Below are positions 18,201-30,200 of a stretch of 33,700 nt of DNA, piece by piece; the first letter of the stretch is position 1, and each line of letters begins with the position of its first letter. The stretch lies in assembly GCA_005223375.1 (NCBI GenBank), contig RXOD01003976.1:1-33700 (forward strand). The letters run 5' to 3'. This DNA comes from Amoebophrya sp. AT5.2. Taxonomy: Eukaryota; Sar; Dinophyceae; Syndiniales; Amoebophryaceae. The translations under genes were made by a program, and so were the position numbers. The notes below the pieces were generated by a model. That model was not told where the DNA came from and did not search any database. It was given only the letters and a program-made list of their open reading frames with translations.

Positions 18201-21200
18201 CGGCGCCGGAGACGTACCTGACGTCCCCGGTGTATTAGGAAGAGCGGTCATAAAGGTCGGAGCAGGAACAGGGGACCGCGTCGTCGTTGGGCAAGCAGCC
18301 AACAACGTGAAAGCTGCTCTGGCGGCGTACGATGGAGCGGCATGCTACATACGCATCGGACCCCAAGACAGCACCGACACCGGCGAACACAATACGATGT
18401 ACGTACCGCTCAAGCCTGCTGACGACGGAGCGACCATGCAGCCGCAGACCGTGTCCGACCTGATGGAGCGTGTCTGGAAACGAGTATACCGACGCGGCGC
18501 CGACGACGTACCGCTGCGCGTGATCATCGTCGACAGTGGTAAATCGCTCGAGCCGTGGCAACCGGTGATTCTGCGAACACTGCTGGCGGTACTGACCGGT
18601 ACGTGTCCGATATTTTTGCGCACGCAGCTCAGCCAGCACTTCTTCAGTCGCGGAAACAACCGGCGGACAGACGACTTCTGGGACGACCTGGTCGCGGCCG
18701 ACAAATTCCGCACCCAGCGGCATGCGCGGGAGGTGCGTGCGAAGCACCAGCTCGACGCCAAGCCACAACCGGGGGAGACCATGTACGACGTGTCGCTGCA
18801 CACTGGTGCGATGGATACCTTCTGCGCGGTCGGTGACGACGACAAATTGGAGCTGCTCGAGGTCAACGCCGACAACAACTGGGATGAGTACCTCTATCGC
18901 TGGGTATTCACGATCATGGCGCGGCTGGACAAGACCCCCTTGTTGAAATCGCAATTGGCCGGTCTTTCGATCCGGCGGCGCGTAAAGCAACTCGTCGACT
19001 TTGGCACGATGTACCGGCGGCTGTACAGTCGAGGAGGACATCTGCTACTACAAGATCCGGTGCTTCGCAAGTTACGACAGATCGAGCAGGCCGTACAGAC
19101 CATCGTAAACGGCGACCTAATCCGCGTGTACAACGAAACCACATTCTGTTCTGTGCGAACTATCGAGAACCGCGACGCGGATGTCGATTTCAAACTGACG
19201 TCCCAAGCCGGGGCCGGCAAAGTACTGCAGCATCTCGTGCACACCGAAGACCCAGGCAATCTTGCACTGATTGCGCTGGCATATGCGCTGCGGATCCGCT
19301 TGGGTGATTGCTGCAGTGGGAACAACGTCGGAAATCGGGTCGAGTCCATGATCGGAGAACTGCAGGCCTACGCCAAGGCGACGGAAGAGGAACAGTTCAT
19401 GGCCTGGGCCAACTGCACCGTGCGCGCGACCACGATCAAACCAGTATTCGCCGACGACAAGGGCGTTTGCAAGCCCGGCACGATCTGCAGTAGTGAGTAC
19501 GTCGGCGACAAGGCGACCGATCCGGTCAACGTCTTCCTGCTGAGCCACATGCCAGCACGCGCACAGGTCTACCACGAGCACAGCAGCTATCAATACTTCG
19601 AGTGGACGTCACGCAGCGGCAAGAGCGAGACGACCGATACAAGCGACGATCGGCTGATCAGGCAAGCCTACTTCGCATCGGCGCTCGGCAAGGGACTGGC
19701 TGAAAAACTGATCGGTCAAGTCGGAGCAGCGCTCGTCGCCGTCGGACGTGCCAGTGGGGAGCTCACGCAGGAGAACGCGGTCGTACGCGACAACGCCGGT
19801 AGCGTCGCATCCGAGCCGGTGCCACTGACAGACACGGAGAAGGACTATCTGCGCACGGTGATCAAACGAGGTGAAGAACTGGGCGGAGACGACGCGCCCA
19901 TTTACCCCGACGAGCCGTTCAAGACCGGATCCGACCAGGAAATCTTCAATGGCCCATCCCTGGCACACGAAGAGGTACGGGAAGCGGCGACGGCACTCGC
20001 CGAACGATTGGAGCGCGACGAAACCATCCGGAACCATCCGGCACTTCCCGGAACGAAAATGCTAGCGCTGCTCGAGCCTGGCCAGCGGGTCCGGATGCGA
20101 AACGTTGTGGTGCCGCAGGAAGCAGAGGAACCGGTGCCGTTGCCGCCTCGGTCCGGCAAGGAGAAGGTATTCACGACGCCCGCGAAGACCACGGGCACGG
20201 TTGACCCGACCGGTGAGCCAGCAGCTGCGGCGGGAACCGACAGCGAACAACCCATTGGGAAGCCTGACGCGGCCGTGGAGCCCGCGGAACCACCAGCCGG
20301 TACGACCAGTGACGCAACGACTGTTGACGCAAAAGAGACGGTTCCGGCGACCGCAGCCACTGCACACCAGCCGGCGACACCCAGTGCACCACTGCACCGT
20401 CCGAACGAGGTATGTGCGGTCCACGACGCGACGACGGTAGAAGCGACAGGCAAGCGTGGTCGAACCCGAGCGGCGCAGCGGGCGGCGCGTCAGCAGCGGA
20501 CAACAGACAGCCCCGCGGTCCGCGATTTCACGCCAGTGCGACCTTTCGTAGACTATGACGGAGTGTTTGCGGCCGCGGAAGAACAAATAGGGGCAGGTGA
20601 CAACGAATACTGCGTCGCGCTCATGCAGCGTATCGACGAGTGGATCGCAGTTCGGCAGCTAACATTCCTGGAGGTCGAGGAGGCGATCACTAAACACCAA
20701 CGCTACCTGACGCACGCGACGCTGGAAAAGTGGCAAGAGGACCACCCTTCGGCGAAGGTGTTCTCCCGCACATTCGCCACGAGTTCGGCCGACGACGGAC
20801 AAGTTCGACCCTGGCTCTTCCGACTCGACATGCTACCCGTCGGACCGATCGCGATCATGCAACACGCCAAGAGAGGACACTGCTACGGTCCAGTACGGGT
20901 GATCGGCGTCGACATCCCCGTCATGGCAACTGCCGAAGAAGACGCGCTCCACAGCCTCCTTTCGTTGGCCGTCCGGGGTGGTGAAGACCGAGCTCTGGCG
21001 TTGTATCCGAAGAGCGGCAACGACCGTGAACGAGACCGGGCATTTTGGCCACACACTGGCAGATCGCAGAAACTCTTCCCGACCGCATTAGGCATCACCG
21101 CAAGGGAATTCTTTCCCGACGACGACCGCGAGTGCCCATTACATTGGGCACTCGATCTGGTGGGCTACCGCATGGTGATCGTCGCTGTGGAGCCGCGCGA

Positions 21201-24200
21201 CGGAAGGACGGCACCGCGATGCAAGGTTCGCGTAAGCGGCTGCGCTGTACAGGGTTTCAACCTGATGGACACGACGATCTGTCGGGGAGTGCGACTGGCG
21301 CGGATGCAATGCGGGAAGGTGTCCAACGCAGCGACACTGGAGAAAATCGCGCAGACAGTCGCCGTCCACAACCAACGTACGGAACGGAACCTCTGGCCCA
21401 GAATCGCAGACTGTGATGTCAGCGACGAAGCGCGGGACGCGGACCAGCACTTCAACCACCTACAGTGGCGGCCAGCAGAATGGACTATAGTAGGTGAGGA
21501 CAGTAACCCCGAGCACCAGGCGGCGATGTCGGCGATGGAAATCGGCGGGGCCGACGTGTGCGTCATCGGACTGGCGGGCCTCGAGTGTGCACTTCACGAC
21601 GATCGGAAATTGCCGCGCGAACAGAAGCCGCTGCAACACATGTTCTTGGGCAGTGAACTGCGCTTGTTCGGCAACCTGCAGGTGAAACCGAATCGGGCCG
21701 ACGACGTCACCGCGCGAATCAAATATGCGGCTGAGGAGGGAGCTCCACTGCAGAACACGCACACCAGTTGCATCTTCGGTGACACCGACGAGGCCGTCGG
21801 AGGAGTCGCGATCAACGTTGATCTGGCCGACGCCGAGACGACGAAGAACTTTTCGTTGAACCGACCGCGGGGCATAGCACAAGTAGTGCTCACAGACATG
21901 GCGTTGTTCCCGATCTTTCACATCCACTGCGCTCCGCTCAACATCCAGAACGAGAACGACTGGCACGTCGACGTCGCAGTGGCAATGGGGTTGTTCACCG
22001 ACCAGCTGCAGTTCGTGGAGGACTACATCGTCGTCGGTCACGTCCCGGTGGGCAGCCGGCAAGACATCTCGGACGAGTGTCCACAGACCGAGTTGGCGCG
22101 TCACCGATACGACATACTGCTCTCCAAGGGGCAGTTAGTGGACGTTTACAGGGAATTGCACGGCGCGGAACGTACTTTGGCCAGCCGCTCATCCGAGTGT
22201 TGGGGAAACTGCCGCGCTGATCACGTCTGGGCGACAAGAAAGGCAGCATTGTCAATTCGGGCCATCACGTATGAGGAGTTGATCCCGTCGTCTGCGACCG
22301 ACGGACCGAATGTCGTCGAACACCACCGGCCACACGTACCGCCGGCGACATGGAGTTTTCCAATGAAGATCTGGTTCGACCTCGCGACATACGAAGCTGC
22401 GGTTACCACGTTCCCGCAAAGACTGGCCGATTTCGAGAAGCACTTCAGCGGCCAGCTGCACGAGGCGCCGCACAATGCGTACCTCAGCCGTACCATCTTC
22501 CGACGAACTCCGGCATCCGGCGATCCACTACCAGCCGAGCGATCGGGGGAGCGGGCGAAACACGCTTGGGCGAACAGTACACCCGACTGTCCAGAGAGCG
22601 CACGGCAGCTCACGCAGACGGAAACGGACCCCGTTTTCACACAGACGCACAAAAAGAGCGGTTCCACTGTGGCAACCGTGTCCCAGGACACGTCTGAAGA
22701 CTGGGTAGCGACGTTCAAAGCGGGCGTGAGCGACATCGACTGGCAAGCACGCGTGTCGAAAGAGGAGTATGTCCAGCAGGTACAACAGCAGGCGCGCGGC
22801 GACCACGGAGGCGAGGTCATTTGCATTCCGGCCGGGGCAGCCCGCGGTAGTGATCAGTGCGTGAAATGGGCGGCAGAGCAGCCGAAGCACGTGTACATCG
22901 GGCGTGGAACGCTGTGGGGCAACCGGCACCGGATCAATGAGAAATTCGGGCGCACCCGCACCCAAGTAGTCGTCGAGTACATTCGTGAACTGTTGGAAGA
23001 CGATCAGCGGACTCAAAAGCTAGGCGATCTGCGTGGCCACGTACTCGCCTGCCACTGTATGCCGAAGATATGTCACGGACACGTACTTCTGGACCTCGTG
23101 CAGCAGGCGCGACTCGCCAAGGAGAGGCAAACAGCACTCACCGGAGACGGGGGACAGGGAGGGACGATGAATTGCCTGAACAACGATGCCAGAACCCGGG
23201 AAATCGACAGCCCCATCTGGACGCCGGAGAAGGAAACAGTCAACAACAAGCCGAGTGAGGGCACAACGAGCACGTCGCCAGCCGTCAAACCGAAATCACC
23301 GGCCGAGAAGCAGCCGGGGTCGCCACCGTCGGTTCGCGGAGACATACTGAAGCCAGAGGAGCCGGAACCCGGCGACGCAGGCGCAGCAGGTGGAACTTCA
23401 ACTTCGCGCAAAATCGAAGCGGGGGGGGGAGTCGAAATGGGCGCAAGTGCGGACGGTGGCGACGGACTGATGGCTAGCGTAACAGACGATGACGACCGGG
23501 AACGGCAGTTGGCAGAAAAAGTGCTTCGGGACGATAAGCATGCCAACGACCATCCTAGCGCCATTTTGAGCTGCGGTCACGTAAAGGTCGAGTACATTGT
23601 GGGAGAGGTCGACGACCAACGGCACGTGGAAGTTGGTCCCGACGAGCGGCAACCGGTGATGGTGCTGAGGTTTGGTCGAGCGGGACAACAACCACAGGTG
23701 AAAGCCACGGCGAGTACTGGCGTAGCGGACGCCCCCTCCGAAGATCGGGATTTGGCCCGTTTCCGAGGAGAGCGGAATGCAGGTCGGGACGGAAGAATGG
23801 GGAACGAATTCTGGATCAGGTTTGCACAAGAGGCACCAGCATCGCTCGACCTGCGGATCGACTACACGCAATCGCTCGACGCAGCACGAGATCACACGCA
23901 ACTGCTGAAGGAGATCCAGCAGCTTGTAACAGCAGCCCGCGATGGCAAACCGACGCAGAAAACTCAGGCGCAGTCGCTGATCGGTAAGATCCGGGTGCTC
24001 TACATACACGCGGGGGACGAAGACACACGCACAAGTCTACAAGCAGAGTTCGGCGATGAATATCACCTTGCTGACGACGACTGCCTCGCCGACATGCGAC
24101 GCGTAAAGCGGGAACTGGAGAAACGGCACGACCTGTCGCCCGATGAACAGTACACCATCAACGTCCTGACAAGCGCAGACACAGAACCTACGGCTGAAGC

Positions 24201-27200
24201 CGAGACCGAGGCAGCGGCGTCGCATTTGATCAATCGGATCAAGGTGAACGAACGCGATCACGACCAACTCCGCGATACGCTCAGCTTCCTGGCCAACAAC
24301 CAAACGCCAGGTATTCCAACCGGTGAAGAAGCGCTGGGCGACGACTTCGTTGCACGCGCGCACGCGAAGAGTTCTGATAGCGGGTCCGGGGGTTTCAACC
24401 TGATGTGCGGTGATTGCGAGGTATTGACGCAGCGGAGCGCGGCCGGAACGAAGGGAGTGATGGCTGCGCGCCCGATTCCCGGGCTGAGTCGTCTGGTCGA
24501 GGAGGGCAGTCTGATGTGCGATAGCTACTACGACCTGTTGACCCGCGACGTACTCGAGGCGACGGTGCGGGAAGGCGAAGGTCTGCTGAACACCGAACTA
24601 GCAGACGACGATATCAACATCTGCAACATGATGGAAGCCCGCCCGAATTACATTCCCGGCGCAGACCACGAGGCGCTCGAGAGGATGGCGGACGAAGACC
24701 AGGAGGTGGACGACCTCCGCAACCAGGATCCCAAAGCCGTCGCTCGACTGGTACTCAACGTGCATCGGAGGTTGCGCTGCGGACACTGGTGGTGGGTGTG
24801 GCGGAAAATGCGTCGTCGACGTCGCGATCGCAACGGCATGGCGCTCAGCAAGCGTTACATCCGCAGAACGGTGGGTTTGTGCCCACACTGCCCTGGGACC
24901 GAAGGGAGTCGGAAATTGCCACGCAACGAGGACCCGCACGAGCCACTTGATCAGAACCGGCCGAGCTACGAAGTTTCGATCGATGGGTTCACGTACGACT
25001 TCTCGCAGGCTACCGCAACGATGCAGGTGGTCACGAAGGACACCCCGCCGAAGACGAGGTTGCGGATCGTAGCGGCCACGCAAGGCAAGCCTGAAATACA
25101 ATTCGCGGACGACATCGGGTTGCGAGAGGGAGTGCAGAAGGTGATCAAAAATGCAGACGAGGGGTTGCACACGCGACTGAAGATTTCGGACACGGAAGGA
25201 GTCAACGCACTGCCTGAACTGGAAGGGCTGAAGTGCGCACGGACGGGTCAGCCACACGAACAAAATGCGTTGCCGCGCGGTAAGCCGGAAACGCTCGGTG
25301 AGGCTAACACGCTCATCCGCTTCGCTCGCTACATGCTGGATTTGACGTGTGATACATGCACCGGACGGCGTCTCACGCCGCAGCAGCGAGTGATGATCGC
25401 CAACGAACAACTGCAGATGCTGTGGAAGTACGGCGTCGACGTTCGTGACTGTGGGCCGGAAGCCGTCGACGGGTTCGAGCTGCTGCGCCCGGACAATCAA
25501 GTGGGACTGCAATGCAGTCGGTTGTTGCGCAGCCGGCGAGTCGGAACGCTACTTCGGAAAAAGAGCTTCATGCGCGGGTCGTTCCTGCTGCGACTGGACA
25601 AACATGTCACAAAGCGGGTCATCTGGAACGACGTACTGCACAAGAACCGCACTCGGCATGGTCGGCTTGTCGGCACCCTGGGACAAGTGGCGTTCGTGCA
25701 CTCGGCAGGATGCACGTTCAATGTCGCTGTCACCGACATCAGCCTCCGGAAACTGGTTCCACGACGACCAGCTGCACTCGATCTATACGAGAACGCCATG
25801 CAGCCCCTGATCGCCGACGTCGTTGGCACGTGGAAGTGCACGCTGCTGGAGTTTCCGATCGGTGGAGACGGAGAAGTCCGACTGCCGGCCGGATTCACTA
25901 TGGACCCGCATCTGAGCGCACCCACGAAGAAGCAGGTAGACCACTTTTTACAGCACGCTCGCATGGTCAAAGCACAAACACAGGCCTGGGTGGATTTCTT
26001 CACCAAGCGGATGGTGCGCTACACCCGCGAACGGCGGCCAGACGTGATTGTGCAGCGGCGCGAAATCGGAGGGGTGAATCCCGAGCGGTTCAGCGCGTGG
26101 GCCGCAATTTCGACGCACCGACAGCTGCACATCTACACACTGGTTGACGATCAGCAGAATCCAGCTGGGGGTAAAAGTTTCGATGGCAGCGACGGGAAGA
26201 TGCTGTTCTGGACGCGGTTGAGCCCGAAAACGGGCGTGTTGGAAGTCGAGCTGTGGTATCAGCACAAGGCACCGCACGAGGACCTCAACGTCCCGCAACA
26301 GCACATCGATCCCGACTCGCAGTTCCAGGGCGAGGACATGGCAGAGCCCGAGGACGGTGACGTGGAGAAGATTGAGCGTGAAAGCGCGAAACCACGGCCG
26401 ATTACGCACAGTCCGGCGAACGAACATGCTGCAGTCGCTATGATGACCGACCAACCCAGCAGCTCCGCCCACGCGACAGCGCTTGCTGCCGACCGACGAC
26501 GTCTGACGCGAGACGCCCGGCCAGTCGACATCGGGATCCAGCAGGAGCTAATCGACTTTAGCCAACGATTCTTGGCGCACGAACGCAAATCGGAGGAAGG
26601 CGGGGAGCAGCTACCGGTCCACGGAGAATTTTGCGCGCTGCCCGGGGAAGAACAACAGGTTGGAGAAGGTGAGGGCGAATTGTCGCCGCACAGCCGAGAA
26701 GTAGAGCGTGACATGCTCGAACACCAGAGAGACGCGCAGGGTCTCGAAATGCAGAAGACGTCGTCGCCGGGCCGACTGATCTCCGGCGGTGGCCGTGCTA
26801 TCGCAGAGGTACTGGCACGTGCAATCTCGGCTTTTACATCGTATGCCTGCTACCACACAGCAACCCATCGCACACATTCCCTCCTGACCTGCCCCTTGCA
26901 CCACCGGGTCGTCCTCGTCAACAACGATCATGGTGAAGTAGTGCTGACGCGCGACGCAGTGATGGCCGCTGTTGCTGGACCCGACGACGAGGACCGAGTG
27001 CGCCAGACGCAGCAGCTGTTTACGTTCAAGCCGCGCCGATACTCGGTCGGGGAGGACAACGAGTGGTTGATCGCGGGCGCGACGGCCGACGTGATGTACG
27101 CCTACTTGGGGATCACCCAGCAAGCAACGAACCACGGAGCTGAGATGATGCGCTGCAGCTTCCAGGGCAAGGCAGCTGAGTTTCGCGACCGGGTTCGCGA

Positions 27201-30200
27201 TGTTAACGCCTGTGCGACGGCACGACCGGCAAAGCTGGAGACGGTGCAGCCGCAGATCCCAGAACCCGACAACCTCAGCGAACAGACGCAGGGTGCGCGA
27301 ACGGCCGCGGAACAGCTATTGCGACGGAGTGTCGCAGACAGAAAAGAAGTCGGCGCAGACGTGGACTGGAGCGCAGTGGCGGCGCTGTGCCGATACGACG
27401 ATGAAGCGGGAGTGCGAGCAGCGGCAGATGCCATCGTGACGTGCAGCGACAAATTGGCAGAGGCCCAGGTGACGCACAAGGCCGTAGTGAACGCGCTCTT
27501 CAACCGGCTGCCTGAACAAGCTGACTTCGCGACCGCCCGTAACGATGACGGACTCTGTGGCGAGATCGAGCGACATCGACTTCCGTCCGAGGACGGGAGG
27601 GACGAGTCCGCATTCACAGCTCCGAAAGACGATCCCGACCGCATTCGCAATTGTGACGAGATCGAGGACAGTGCCAGTTACCGACTGCTGCATCTGAAGC
27701 ACGATCGATTCTACGTGAAGCCGTTGGGTCCTGACGAGACGCCGCAGACGTTCAAACCTGCGGGTCGTAAGCGGCGGCAGTCGATGGGGGACACCGGCAA
27801 CACCATGACGGTGCAAACCACCCGATCGCGGCGAAAAGCATACCTGCATCGAGGTACAGTTTACATCAACGACTTGACCAGCCGTCACATGTGCTGCGTC
27901 AGCGACTATGGAGCCGCCGTATTACTTGCTCTCCGGCACAAGGCGCGGCACCCGGACGTGAGCGGGCGAGTGTTTCCGCAGGTCAACGGTTCCGCAACGC
28001 AGAATGGCATCCGCGACGAGGCGCCGATCGTCTTCATCGTACAGTTTGCGACTGAAGATTTGTTTACTCACGAATGTGGGTTCACCGAGCCGCTCATGGT
28101 GTACTGGTTCCGGGCGTGGAAGTCGTCGACGCCATTCTGCTTCGGATGTGCCTCCATGATGCAGTATCGAATGCGCCGGCCGGACCCGTTCGACCCGTTC
28201 CTGACGTTCACACTGTACGACGAAAATGGCATGGAGAAAGTGGTACGCACCAGCAGCGCGATCGAGCAGGGTCGCTTCAGCGGCCGCTGCATCAAGGCGC
28301 ATTTGCAGGCCCTCCGAGTCGACGGGAACAGTGGTTGTTTCAACCTGATGGTCGATGCCAACGAGGTAAGCCACGAAGGCGCGGATGCAGAACAGTCGAT
28401 CACGGCCACGCCGACGAAAGTAGCGCAGCTGCCCAGTGACGCCCCCTTGCGTCGAGTCATCGCGGAGGAGCGATCGGCGCGAAAACACGAGAAGACGTTG
28501 GATAGGGAACCCCACGTCGCGGACCCGGAACTCGACAGTCCGCGTTCGCTGGAAGACAGCATCGTAGTCACGAGCACGGAGTCGCACGCGGTGTGGTCGC
28601 AAGCAGGTGTGCGACAGCTCCAAACAGGAGAAGGAGTCGAATTGGTGGTCAACGTCACGGCACCACCCGGAGCCACCGTCTCACTGCAATTCAGCAAGAA
28701 CAAGGACAATGATTTCTGGCGACTACAGACCGCCAGCAGTCAACTGCCGTTGGCCGTCGTACCAGTCTCCCAACAAATCCGATTCCACCTGATCTGCTAC
28801 GCGGCGCGGCCGCGAGAACTGTGCCTGCCGCTCATTGACGTGTGGCTTGTCAACGATGAGGCCGCAGAGCGACAGGTGGCGGCGCAGACGACACTAGCAG
28901 AAGTGGCCGAGTTTCTGCCCGAGTGCCATCGTCCAGAAGAAACGAAAGAAGAATTCAAGGCGCGGTTGGCGAATGAGGAAGCCGAAATCGCGGAGGCGGC
29001 GCGTCGATTTGCACAAGAAGGCATCGGCGCACTAGCACCGGCAGCCAAAGTAACGGCGAAGGCGAAGCCGAAAGCAAGGACGAAGAAGGCAGACGTCGCG
29101 ACCGATGCGGGGAGTGAAACCACGGGGACCACCGCAGTGCCTGGGGACGGGAATTTCTGCAAAATCGAGGCACAGGGGGGAAACTTAGAACCAGACGACG
29201 GTCGAGCAGCAGGGCTACTACGCGGATTTGAACGGTGGGGGCACGCCGCCTCAGCTGCGCCGGACCGAAATTGCGAGAACGGACCGTCCGCTGGCACCGG
29301 ACGTTGGTCGGTACGTGGTATCGGAAAGCGCTACGTCGGCGTCGTCGAACAGCTACGACGAACTTTCGGCTTCGTGTCGCAGCGCGCCGCGGCAGGTGCG
29401 AGTACGTCGGGGTGTGAACCGATGCTACATATGAACGACGACACCACAGAGACAGTCTCTTCGACCGAGAAACTGCTCGATGCCAGTCAGAGTTTGGCGG
29501 CGGCGCAAGAACTGTTCGTCGCGTTAGACGACGACCCGGCTACGGAACAAGCTCAAGGCAGCGACGAGCAGTGGGAACTGCGGGAAGTCGACGACGACGG
29601 CGGGTTCCAGGACGCATTGGAAGGAACAGTCGAGGACGACGAGTTTCGTCAGGCCGTGGAAAAGGCGGAGCTGCGAGAGGACATCAAGGAAGTCGCGGCC
29701 AACAAACGCATCCTGCGCGAAAGTCGGATCGGTGGTGGGACCGGGCTCACTCTCGGTATGTGCAGTACGGATCAGTTGCAGGAGACCACTGTGTGGACGC
29801 GGCGCGGACTGCTGTGCGACCCGGGCGACAGTATCCACGCTCTGGCCCGGTACAAGCGAGTCAACAGCCAAGAGATTGAAGAAAACGAAGGCTGCGTCGC
29901 CGAGGAGAAGAACAAGGACGACGTCGAGAACGCCAAGTGGAAGGCAGCTCGGACTGTCGCGCCGCCCGAGTCCAAGAAGTGGCGAGACACCGTGGCCGGA
30001 TACCTACTGGCGCACCAGCACGGCGAATTCTTCTTCGCCTTTCTGATGTCAGTAGCAGTATGGGTCACCGCCGTTGGACCGACACTAGTAGGTTGGGGCT
30101 ACTGCGATAGTGGCGAGGAGGTCTCCACGCCGAAGCGAAGCGGAGGTCCAGTCCCGCTGCTCGATCCCAAACTGCCCGAACCGGCGAAACCGCCGGACAG

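Noticed and set aside
29140..29175. GDGNF in pol as an OTU protease motif
   Set aside because: The catalytic Cys is displaced, and no downstream His block or OTU-like surroundings are visible.
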